Origin: Ignavibacteriales bacterium
Lineage (GTDB): Bacteria; Bacteroidota; Ignavibacteria; UBA10030
Assembly (NCBI GenBank): GCA_016207365.1
Contig: JACQPU010000107.1
Location: 1 to 9,689 of the forward strand
Direction of reading: 5' to 3'
DNA: 9,689 bases
In this document: positions 4,754-9,689 of the stretch, one piece after another
How the letters are laid out: each line of letters starts with the position of its first letter
Numbering within the stretch: the stretch's first letter is position 1
The notes under the pieces: model-generated
Told to the model about the DNA's origin: nothing
The model's input: the letters and a program-made list of their open reading frames with translations, nothing else
The model's database searches: none
Position numbers and translations under genes: made by a program

Positions 4754-7180
4754 ATGTTTGATGTCAATCGCTGGACACTGCAAAATCTCTGCGTCATTCT
4801 CTTCGCATTTTCCTTTGTGACAACGCATGCACAAGAACGCAATCAACTGAAGCAGCAAGCAGAATCGAGATTGGAGGAAATGACCCCGGAAGAAATTGAT
4901 GCGAGGATCCGTGAACTCGGCATTTCTCGGGAACAGGCTGAAGCGCGAGCAAGCGAGCTGGATATCAATCTATCGACCTACTTGCGTCGGGTGCCGCCCG
5001 CACAAACGATTGCTCCTGCGGTTACAGTAACTGTTCCGACACAGCCGGAACGCGACGGTGATACAGTCCCTTCCGGATTGCCGCGACCTGTGAGGCACAA
5101 AGAGTCATTAAAGGGTCAGGCGGGCTTACCGTATTTCGGTTACGACATTTTTCTCTCGATTCCTCCGGCCTTTGAACCGACTGCTGTCGGACCTGTCGAC
5201 CTCGATTACGTCATCGGACCAGAGGATGTCCTTAGAGTAACGATTTGGGGGCAGGTCGAGTTCCAGAATGAAATGGTTGTGGATAGAAGTGGGCTGATCT
5301 TTATCCCGACTGTCGGACAAGTACTGGTTTCAGGCCTTAGTCTTGAACAGTTGTACCAAAAATTGAAAAAGCAGATGTCGAGGTCATACTCCGGCCTGTT
5401 ATCACAGCCACCGACCGTGTGGCTCGATGTCACACTTGCCAAGCTCAGACCAAAACGGGTTTTCATCATGGGGGAGGTTGAGAGCCCCGGCGGATACACG
5501 GTGAGTAGCTACGCTACAGTATTCAGCTCTTTGTACAGTGTGGGGGGACCATCACTACGCGGATCATTGCGTGTCATTCGCGTCATCCGTTCCAACAAAA
5601 TTATCGCTCAGATTGATCTGTACGATTACCTCACAGGTGCTCAAAACACCAACGATCTCCGTGTGCAAAGTAATGACATTATTTTTGTCCCTGTGCGCGG
5701 GAAGACGGTGACGATAACAGGTGCCATCCGAAGACCTGCGATCTATGAGCTGAAACCAGAAGAACATCTCATTTCACTCTTGAAATATTGCGGCGGTCTC
5801 CTCCCGACAGCTTACGTTGAAAAAGTGCAAATCGAAAGAATCCGTCCATTCAACGAGCGCACAGGCAACGTATTGGAAGACCGTATTGTCATTGACTTCA
5901 GCCTAGGGCCATTGCTAAAATCGACAGAGGACATTGCACTATTCGATGCGGACGAAGTGCAGGTTCCATCGGTGCTCGACGAGATGGAAAACTATGTACT
6001 GATACGAGGACCGGTGTGGCGACCGGGACGATACGATCTCAATGCCGTCCGGACTATACGCGACCTTCTTGCCGCGGCCGAGGGAATCCAGCCCAAAGCG
6101 TATTTGCCCGAGGCTCTTCTCTCTCGTTTAAATGACGACAGAATGACGCGCCGTATCATCAGGTTTGATTTGGGCAAACTGCTGGATCAGAAAAACCCCG
6201 ATCACCAACTTGAGGCCCTTGACGAGGTTACAGTATTCTCGATGGAAGCGGTCGAAGTAAAAGAACGATTCATCACGATTCGCGGGGAGGTGAAAAACCC
6301 GGGGCGATATTCATACCGTGACGGTCTGACACTTCGGGACCTTATTCTCGAAGCAGGTGGATTCACTGAAAAAACAGAATTGAAACACGCCGAGGTATCA
6401 CGGCTGCAACCGAGTGGATTGTATGGAGACTCGCTTGCCATCATCCTGAAACCCGGATTGCCATCGACTCTGGTTGAAGGCGCCCTTGGTGCCACACCTT
6501 CCGTACATGTTATCCGGGAGAAGGAAGAGCAATTCCTGCTTCAACACAGGGATGAAGTGTTTATTAAACCAAACCCTTACTTTGAACCTCAACAAAATGT
6601 CTCTGTTGAAGGAGAGGTCATGCATCCCGGTGTTTACACAATACAACATCGCGTAGAACGGCTCTCTGACCTGATTATGCGGGCGGGCGGCCTGACAAAA
6701 AATGCCTATTTGGACGGTGCGGAATACTATCGCGGGGGAAAACGCCTGCTCCTCGATTTCAACAAAGCATATTACAGAAAAGAGTATGTGCATAACGTCA
6801 TTCTCGACGGCGGGGACAGAATTATGATTCCGCGAAAGCCACATACCGTCTTGGTGACGGGAGAGGTGAACAAATCCGGCCTCCTTTCTTTCATAGAAGG
6901 AGATGCCGTCTCCGACTATATTCAGCGGGCGGGGGAACTTACCGACAGCGCCTCTTACGCGCTGCTCACATATCCCACCGGCGAGACAAGGAAAGTAAAC
7001 TTTGGCTTGTTCAGAGCTAATCCGGAAGTTCTCGACGGATCAATAATTCATGTCCTGAAGGTTCCCCCTGAGCCTGCGCCTGAAACGGGGGTTGATCTGT
7101 CAACAACGATTAGGGATGTATTCGCGGTGTTAACGAGTGCAGCAACGCTTGTATTCATAATTTGGCAGGTGTCGCAGTAA
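4754..7180 (+). CDS. Polysaccharide export outer-membrane protein with six SLBB repeats (Wza-like)
   Basis: An 808-residue exported protein. A signal peptide (1-26, cleavage after THA) is followed by a charged helical module at 40-77 (LEEMTPEEIDARIRELG and on), a proline-rich linker, and a Poly_export (Wza) domain at about 148-226 with IGPEDVLRVTIWG. Six SLBB domains then begin near residues 236, 319, 415, 507, 616 and 699, each showing the [VI]xxxGxVxxPGxY-like strand; the sixth is divergent (VLVTGEVNKSGLL). A hydrophobic helix (786-804) ends the protein. Proteins of this type form the outer-membrane/periplasmic conduit for capsule or exopolysaccharide. E. coli Wza is less than half this length with fewer SLBB domains. 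The start is uncertain: a TTG at 4733 is also in frame, but the ATG at 4754 gives a standard signal peptide. No Wzc, polymerase or glycosyltransferase gene is in view. Confidence 0.9.
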   Translation: MFDVNRWTLQNLCVILFAFSFVTTHAQERNQLKQQAESRLEEMTPEEIDARIRELGISREQAEARASELDINLSTYLRRVPPAQTIAPAVTVTVPTQPERDGDTVPSGLPRPVRHKESLKGQAGLPYFGYDIFLSIPPAFEPTAVGPVDLDYVIGPEDVLRVTIWGQVEFQNEMVVDRSGLIFIPTVGQVLVSGLSLEQLYQKLKKQMSRSYSGLLSQPPTVWLDVTLAKLRPKRVFIMGEVESPGGYTVSSYATVFSSLYSVGGPSLRGSLRVIRVIRSNKIIAQIDLYDYLTGAQNTNDLRVQSNDIIFVPVRGKTVTITGAIRRPAIYELKPEEHLISLLKYCGGLLPTAYVEKVQIERIRPFNERTGNVLEDRIVIDFSLGPLLKSTEDIALFDADEVQVPSVLDEMENYVLIRGPVWRPGRYDLNAVRTIRDLLAAAEGIQPKAYLPEALLSRLNDDRMTRRIIRFDLGKLLDQKNPDHQLEALDEVTVFSMEAVEVKERFITIRGEVKNPGRYSYRDGLTLRDLILEAGGFTEKTELKHAEVSRLQPSGLYGDSLAIILKPGLPSTLVEGALGATPSVHVIREKEEQFLLQHRDEVFIKPNPYFEPQQNVSVEGEVMHPGVYTIQHRVERLSDLIMRAGGLTKNAYLDGAEYYRGGKRLLLDFNKAYYRKEYVHNVILDGGDRIMIPRKPHTVLVTGEVNKSGLLSFIEGDAVSDYIQRAGELTDSASYALLTYPTGETRKVNFGLFRANPEVLDGSIIHVLKVPPEPAPETGVDLSTTIRDVFAVLTSAATLVFIIWQVSQ

Positions 7181-7192
7181 GCGGTACACTCC

Positions 7193-7205
7193 AGCCCGCA
7201 GGGCT
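7193..7205 (+). other. Small hairpin between export and receiver genes
   Basis: AGCCC and GGGCT form a 5-bp stem around GCA, 12 nt after the SLBB stop codon. There is no T-tract, so it is unlikely to terminate transcription; it might stabilise or pause the message before the receiver gene. Confidence 0.25.
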
Positions 7206-7234
7206 TCCTACGAACCTATTTCCGGGGGAAATCA

Positions 7235-7606
7235 ATGATCCTGGTTGTAGAGCGCGATGAGACAATGCGGCATGCATTGGCCTTCTATTTGGAGAGTTTG
7301 GGGTTCATCGTTCACACGGCCTTAAACGGGCTGGAGGCGGTTCAAATCTTCAGCCGCGATCCAAAGGGATTCCGCGTTGTTTTTCTCGACCTCGACCATT
7401 CCCCGGGAGAACTCGTGCGTTTGTTCACGGATTTCCGGGTCATGAACGCTGATATCAAATTCATCGCTGTGTATGGCTTCGCAATACCCCCAGAAACCCT
7501 CCGGAAACTTCCTTCCGAAGCGATCGGATTTATCGCCAAGCCGTTCGAACCCAATGACATTCTCTTCGTGCTTCGACGTTTGCTCGGTGGAGATCCGATT
7601 CTGTGA
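7235..7606 (+). CDS. Receiver-domain protein with degenerate acidic pocket
   Basis: A 123-residue stand-alone receiver-like domain. It keeps the overall pattern ILVV...LESLGF...A.NGLEA...VVFLDLD...AKPFEPNDIL, with D52 at the phosphoacceptor position (D54 nearby) and the conserved Lys at K102. The usual DD pair after ILVV is replaced by E6-R7 (ILVVERDE), and the switch Ser/Thr is replaced by Tyr80 (IAVYG). It may therefore bind magnesium poorly and act without normal phosphorylation; this is inferred. GGGGGAA at 7224-7230 is a good Shine-Dalgarno sequence 4 nt before the ATG. The gene lies 54 nt after the SLBB gene on the same strand and is followed by a strong terminator, so the two are probably one operon. 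No output domain is present. Confidence 0.85.
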   Translation: MILVVERDETMRHALAFYLESLGFIVHTALNGLEAVQIFSRDPKGFRVVFLDLDHSPGELVRLFTDFRVMNADIKFIAVYGFAIPPETLRKLPSEAIGFIAKPFEPNDILFVLRRLLGGDPIL

Positions 7607-7650
7607 TTCACGTGGCCCGTTCCGAAACACGGGATCGGGAGGGTCAAAAC

Positions 7651-7677
7651 AAAAGGCTCCCTCGTCAGGAGCCTTTT
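7651..7677. terminator. Bidirectional intrinsic terminator
   Basis: AAAAGGCTCC and GGAGCCTTTT form a perfect 10-bp inverted repeat around a 7-nt loop. A T-run ends it on both strands, so it can stop rightward transcripts from the export/receiver unit (stop codon at 7606) and leftward transcripts from the bacilliredoxin unit (stop codon at 7708). Confidence 0.9.
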
Positions 7678-7707
7678 CTATTGTCACTCGGCATAGTCGG
7701 ATATTCT

Positions 7708-8142
7708 TCAGACTGCCTGAGTCGAGCTCTCTCGGCAATACTGATCGAACAGTTCGCGGAGTTGTGCTGCGATTTGCTGCGGGGAATGACCTTCGATCTG
7801 ATGCCGATGTATCATTTGCACAAACTTGCCGTCTTTCATCAGCGCAAATGAGGGCGAAGACGGGGGCATGCCGTCAAAGTATTCGCGGGCGCGCGCTGTT
7901 GCTTCCCTGTCCTGCCCCGCAAAAACGGTGACGATCTGATCGGGCCTCACTTCGTGTTGAAGCGCGAGTGTCAGTCCGGGTCTTGCCGCGCCTGCCGCAC
8001 ACCCACACGTCGAGTTCACCACCACCAGCGTGGTCCCTCGTGAAGATGGAAGCGTCGTGTCGACTTCTTCAGGCGTTCTTAACTCCTTCGCTCCCAACTG
8101 CGTCACCTCATCCCGCATTCGTTGAATCAGTATGTCGTACAT
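7708..8142 (-). CDS. Bacilliredoxin (BrxA/BrxB, YphP/YqiW family)
   Basis: A 144-residue thioredoxin-fold protein of the BrxA/BrxB family. The hallmark CGC site is C46-G47-C48 within VVVNSTCGCAAG, followed by the family-like ARPGL and the segment FALMKDGKFVQMIHRHQIEG. In Firmicutes such proteins remove bacillithiol from mixed disulfides in the cytoplasm. Bacillithiol or its N-methyl form is known in some Chlorobiota and Bacteroidota relatives, so a similar role is likely here. A further Cys (C136) lies near the C-terminus. Two ATG codons adjoin (8145 and 8142). The AAGGAGG Shine-Dalgarno sequence lies 2 nt from the first and 5 nt from the second, so I chose the second. It is the last gene of a minus-strand unit, 48 nt after the 88-residue gene, and runs into the terminator at 7651-7677. 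Confidence 0.92.
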   Translation of the reverse strand: MYDILIQRMRDEVTQLGAKELRTPEEVDTTLPSSRGTTLVVVNSTCGCAAGAARPGLTLALQHEVRPDQIVTVFAGQDREATARAREYFDGMPPSSPSFALMKDGKFVQMIHRHQIEGHSPQQIAAQLRELFDQYCRESSTQAV

Positions 8143-8190
8143 CATTGCCTCCTTCGTTGGTAGGGTTTTCCTCTCTTTACGATTTACTTC

Positions 8191-8457
8191 TCACTTCTCA
8201 CTTTTTGGCGGTACGAAGCCCCGATATGTATCATACCGGGAATCATAGAACAACAACTGAAACTGCTCATCCCTCAGCGTGCCCCCAGAGGGATACAAAT
8301 AGAACCTCGCGACCCTTGCCGTTGGTTCCCGCGAAGGTCGACCGCGTTCATCGGCATAGAACTCAAGAGCAAAATAGCCATTCCTGTATTCAGCCCGCTG
8401 CAGCTGCTTCAACACATTTTCGTGGCTGAAGGTTTTGGGGTCAGCTTCATCAATCAT
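8191..8457 (-). CDS. Conserved-looking hypothetical protein, 88 aa
   Basis: I do not recognise this protein. It has an acidic N-terminal stretch (MIDEADPKTFSHEN), a short helix (VLKQLQRAEYR), then a run likely to be beta-strands rich in aromatic residues (NGYFALEFYADERGR, VARFYLYPSGG, QFQLLFYDSRYDTYRGF). There is no signal peptide, membrane segment or cysteine, so a small soluble cytoplasmic protein is likely. Its ATG overlaps the stop codon of the GroES-like gene in an ATGA (8454-8457), which implies translational coupling. The bacilliredoxin gene follows after 48 nt. This tight arrangement supports a real gene and hints that it works with the co-chaperone, but no function can be assigned from sequence. 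Confidence 0.75.
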   Translation of the reverse strand: MIDEADPKTFSHENVLKQLQRAEYRNGYFALEFYADERGRPSREPTARVARFYLYPSGGTLRDEQFQLLFYDSRYDTYRGFVPPKSEK

Positions 8458-8882
8458 ACATCATGCGGATCAAGTCCCTCCACCAGGCCACGGCGCACAA
8501 GCATGAGAATCGAGGAATGCGGAACAATCAGATACTTTGTGCCCTCGTACTCGACTTCCACCGCCGCATCCCTGAGAAACACCGCCACATCGCCCGGTTC
8601 GGCCTGGAGCGGTATGTATTTCACGGGATCTTTGGGGACGGTGGACCAGGGTTCCTGATCCATGTATTGGGGATTCGGAACAGCATAGCCCGGACCCACT
8701 TGCACAATGACCCCGCTCTGGACCTTTTCCTTTTCCTTCACACCGGCTGGGAGATACAACCCGTGTTCCGTTCGATCCTGATCCCTGTCCGGCGTAATCA
8801 GAACCTTGTCCCCTACCAGCAATATCTTTTTCTTGACCCTGATGTCCTGCATAGGTTTAAGATACGGACAGATTCCCGTCAA
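8454..8882 (-). CDS. Extended GroES-family co-chaperone-like protein
   Basis: A 142-residue protein with a Cpn10/GroES fold pattern from about residue 18. GDKVLITPDRDQDRTEHGLYL (24-44) matches the first strand and mobile loop, SGVIVQVGPG (56-65) the middle, and AEPGDVAVFLRDAAVEVEYE with YLIVPHSSILMLV the C-terminal strands. Canonical GroES is about 95 residues; here there is a roughly 30-residue insertion (about 66-95, with MDQEPWSTVPKDPVKYIP) plus N- and C-terminal extensions. The usual IVL mobile-loop tripeptide that contacts GroEL is LYL. No GroEL gene is nearby, so it may be an accessory paralogue; GroEL binding is inferred. The start is TTG at 8882 with an ideal Shine-Dalgarno sequence; the ATG at 8852 (residue 11) has none. 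It is the first gene of the unit with the 88-residue protein and the bacilliredoxin. Confidence 0.87.
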   Translation of the reverse strand: MTGICPYLKPMQDIRVKKKILLVGDKVLITPDRDQDRTEHGLYLPAGVKEKEKVQSGVIVQVGPGYAVPNPQYMDQEPWSTVPKDPVKYIPLQAEPGDVAVFLRDAAVEVEYEGTKYLIVPHSSILMLVRRGLVEGLDPHDV

Positions 8883-8887
8883 GGCAA

Positions 8888-8893
8888 CTCCTT
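8888..8893 (-). promoter_or_regulatory. Shine-Dalgarno site that fixes a TTG start
   Basis: AAGGAG on the minus strand lies 5 nt before the TTG at 8882, ideal spacing. The competing ATG at 8852 is preceded by no purine-rich motif. This is the main reason for taking TTG as the start of the GroES-like gene. Confidence 0.6.
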
Positions 8894-8924
8894 CAGCCTT
8901 CGCTTCAATTTGGACCCTTTATTG

Positions 8925-8941
8925 CCCCTCTGGGGTTTTTT
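8925..8941 (+). terminator. Weak rightward terminator-like hairpin
   Basis: CCCC-TCT-GGGG followed by six T reads as a short intrinsic terminator on the plus strand. The stem is only 4 bp, or 5 with a G-T pair. No plus-strand gene lies just upstream, so if active it would stop antisense transcription through the GroES-like unit. Confidence 0.3.
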
Positions 8942-9153
8942 CCCTACCCTTGCGCACCGGCTGTTTAACGATTTCCGTGTTCCGTCGTTTCACTAATAGC
9001 GTCTCATTCTTGTGGAAGAACCAAACCAAAAACAAAGGGGTCTCTCGCTGCTCGAAAGAAGCAGGTCGGGCGACACGTCCGCCTTCGGGGCCCTCATGGC
9101 CATGCATCAACAGTACGCTTACATAATCGCTTTTCGCATCCTTCGCGACGATC
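8942..9153. other. Gene-free stretch with several small hairpins
   Basis: No convincing protein gene lies between the GroES-like gene and the galM remnant (8883-9153, about 270 bp). Small inverted repeats cluster at 9048-9104: CTGCT/AGCAG (9048-9064), GGCG/CGCC (9069-9083), a CC-TTCG-GG mini-hairpin (9082-9089) and the palindrome CATGGCCATG (9095-9104). It may be a dispersed intergenic repeat or a structured RNA. The minus-strand frame through it is open for over 100 codons but shows no recognisable domain and no Shine-Dalgarno sequence. Confidence 0.4.
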
Positions 9154-9309
9154 ACCGTCGAGAGTAAATTTACCTCGCGCGATTCTGTTTGCATATCGTC
9201 CGACAATCGCGCCGAAATAAGGATGGCGAGCGAGATAGTGGGTGAGGGAATCGAATCCCAGGACGACATCGCCTGGCTTGCCAGTCCTGTCCGGAAATGA
9301 AATTACCAT
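9094..9309 (-). pseudogene. galM: Remnant of aldose 1-epimerase (galM)
   Basis: About 48 codons (9154-9309) closely match the N-terminal third of aldose 1-epimerase: the segments FPDRTGKPGDVVLGFDSL and HPYFGAIVGRYANRIARGKF are family hallmarks, with the substrate-site region GRYANRI intact. The frame then runs for 19 unrelated codons to a TGA at 9094. Missing are about 35 N-terminal residues, the catalytic His and Glu regions and the rest of a protein normally near 350 residues. Upstream, an in-frame TAG closes the frame after about 20 unrelated codons. No further galM homology was seen in the other frames down to 8883. It is therefore a doubly truncated, non-functional fragment, left by deletion or rearrangement. 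Confidence 0.75.
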
Positions 9310-9349
9310 AGGATAACCCCTTTTCTTATCCTCCGCGAATGCGAGGGAC

Positions 9350-9376
9350 TTGACGTTCTTGTATATTGTCTATGCT
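9350..9376 (+). promoter_or_regulatory. Possible promoter of the YceI-family gene
   Basis: TTGACG (9350-9355) and TATGCT (9371-9376) are separated by only 15 bp, short for sigma-70. It is the best pair seen in the 122 bp between the galM remnant and the yceI-like gene. Confidence 0.3.
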
Positions 9377-9431
9377 ACTGTTGGTCGTTATTTGGCCTCT
9401 ATGAACTCAAGACATCAAACAAGGAGTCAAT

Positions 9432-9689
9432 ATGAAGAAAGTGCTTTATGCTATCGCCGCTTTGTTCGTTAGCGTGGCAGGTGTGTTCGGACAAACCACC
9501 TGGACTGTCGATAACGTTCACTCCAATGTAAAGTTCACGGTTTCCCATCTTATTATTTCGGAAGTCGAAGGGAGTTTCCGGGTGTACTCCGGCTCAATCC
9601 GTTCAGAGAGCTCGGATTTCACAAGATCGGCCGTTGAATTCGCGGTGGATGTAAACAGCATCAACACCGACAACGGGATGCGTGACAAC
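9432..9689 (+). CDS. YceI-family exported protein, N-terminal part, cut by window edge
   Basis: The first 86 residues of a YceI-family (lipocalin-like, polyisoprenoid-binding) protein. A clear signal peptide (MKKVLYAIAALFVSVAGVFG, 1-20) is followed by the family start W24-TVDNVHSNVKFTVSHLIIS, then SEVEGSFRVYSGSI and AVEFAVDVNSINTDNGMRDN, which match conserved YceI positions. These proteins form a beta-barrel that binds isoprenoid or similar lipids in the periplasm; the cellular role varies and is often unknown. AAGGAG at 9421-9426 lies 5 nt before the ATG, so the start is well supported. The reading frame is open to the right edge and the truncation is due only to the window. Confidence 0.92.
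   Translation, partial: MKKVLYAIAALFVSVAGVFGQTTWTVDNVHSNVKFTVSHLIISEVEGSFRVYSGSIRSESSDFTRSAVEFAVDVNSINTDNGMRDN

Noticed and set aside
4543..4842. 99-codon open frame on the minus strand
   Set aside because: It overlaps the start and signal peptide of the SLBB gene, has no domain and no Shine-Dalgarno sequence.
7968..8996. Long plus-strand open frames (7968-8429, 8463-8996)
   Set aside because: They lie antisense to the GroES-like, 88-aa and bacilliredoxin genes, which have clear homology or tight operon overlap and good ribosome sites.
8919..9269. 116-codon open frame on the minus strand
   Set aside because: Its first part is galM DNA read out of frame and the rest has no domain. It is better explained as non-coding sequence that happens to be open.
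1..9689. CRISPR array, tRNA, insertion sequence or restriction endonuclease
   Set aside because: No regularly spaced repeats, cloverleaf, transposase or nuclease motifs were seen on either strand; the methyltransferase therefore looks solitary within the window.

Overview
The window looks like chromosomal sequence from a Gram-negative bacterium of the Bacteroidota / Chlorobiota / Ignavibacteriota group. This placement is an inference from gene content: an extended GroES-like co-chaperone, a bacilliredoxin, a multi-SLBB export protein with a short TPEEI-type helical module after its signal peptide, and an IPT/TIG plus cytochrome-c-like lipoprotein. GC content is about half by eye. The best promoters are of ordinary sigma-70 type (TTGACA-17-TATATT and TTGACT-17-TATCTT), which argues against a typical Bacteroidia. 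No rRNA, tRNA, CRISPR array, insertion sequence or phage structural gene was seen.

Layout. (1) 1-2923, all minus strand: a GAF/PAS membrane sensor kinase cut by the left edge, a single-domain CheY-like response regulator with its own promoter and an 18-bp palindrome over the -35, a beta-class DNA methyltransferase (GTG start), and a phospholipase/carboxylesterase-type hydrolase 3 nt upstream of the methyltransferase. (2) 3038-3709, plus: a lipoprotein with an IPT/TIG domain and a C-terminal cytochrome-c-like domain with a CX4CH motif. (3) 3745-4540: two small divergent HTH regulators around a 79-bp promoter/operator region. (4) 4754-7606, plus: an 808-aa Wza-like polysaccharide export protein with six SLBB repeats, then a receiver protein with a degenerate acidic pocket, ending at a strong bidirectional terminator (7651-7677). 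(5) 8882-7708, minus: a compact three-gene unit of GroES-like protein (TTG start, strong Shine-Dalgarno), an 88-aa unknown protein overlapping it by 4 nt, and a bacilliredoxin, converging on the same terminator. (6) 8883-9309: a gene-free stretch with hairpins and a remnant of aldose 1-epimerase (galM). (7) 9432 to the right edge, plus: an exported YceI-family protein.

How the parts may work together. The sensor kinase and receiver are probably one signalling pair. The esterase and methyltransferase are probably co-transcribed, although their jobs look unrelated. The GroES-like/unknown/bacilliredoxin unit suggests a protein-quality or thiol-stress role. The SLBB protein and its receiver may link exopolysaccharide export to a regulatory input, but no other export genes are in view.

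The most interesting signals are a run of eight C residues that encodes the SPP of the methyltransferase catalytic motif (a possible phase-variation switch), the palindrome-embedded promoter of the response regulator, the paired HTH genes with symmetric operator candidates, the co-chaperone/unknown/bacilliredoxin unit, and the decayed galM with the structured gene-free DNA next to it.
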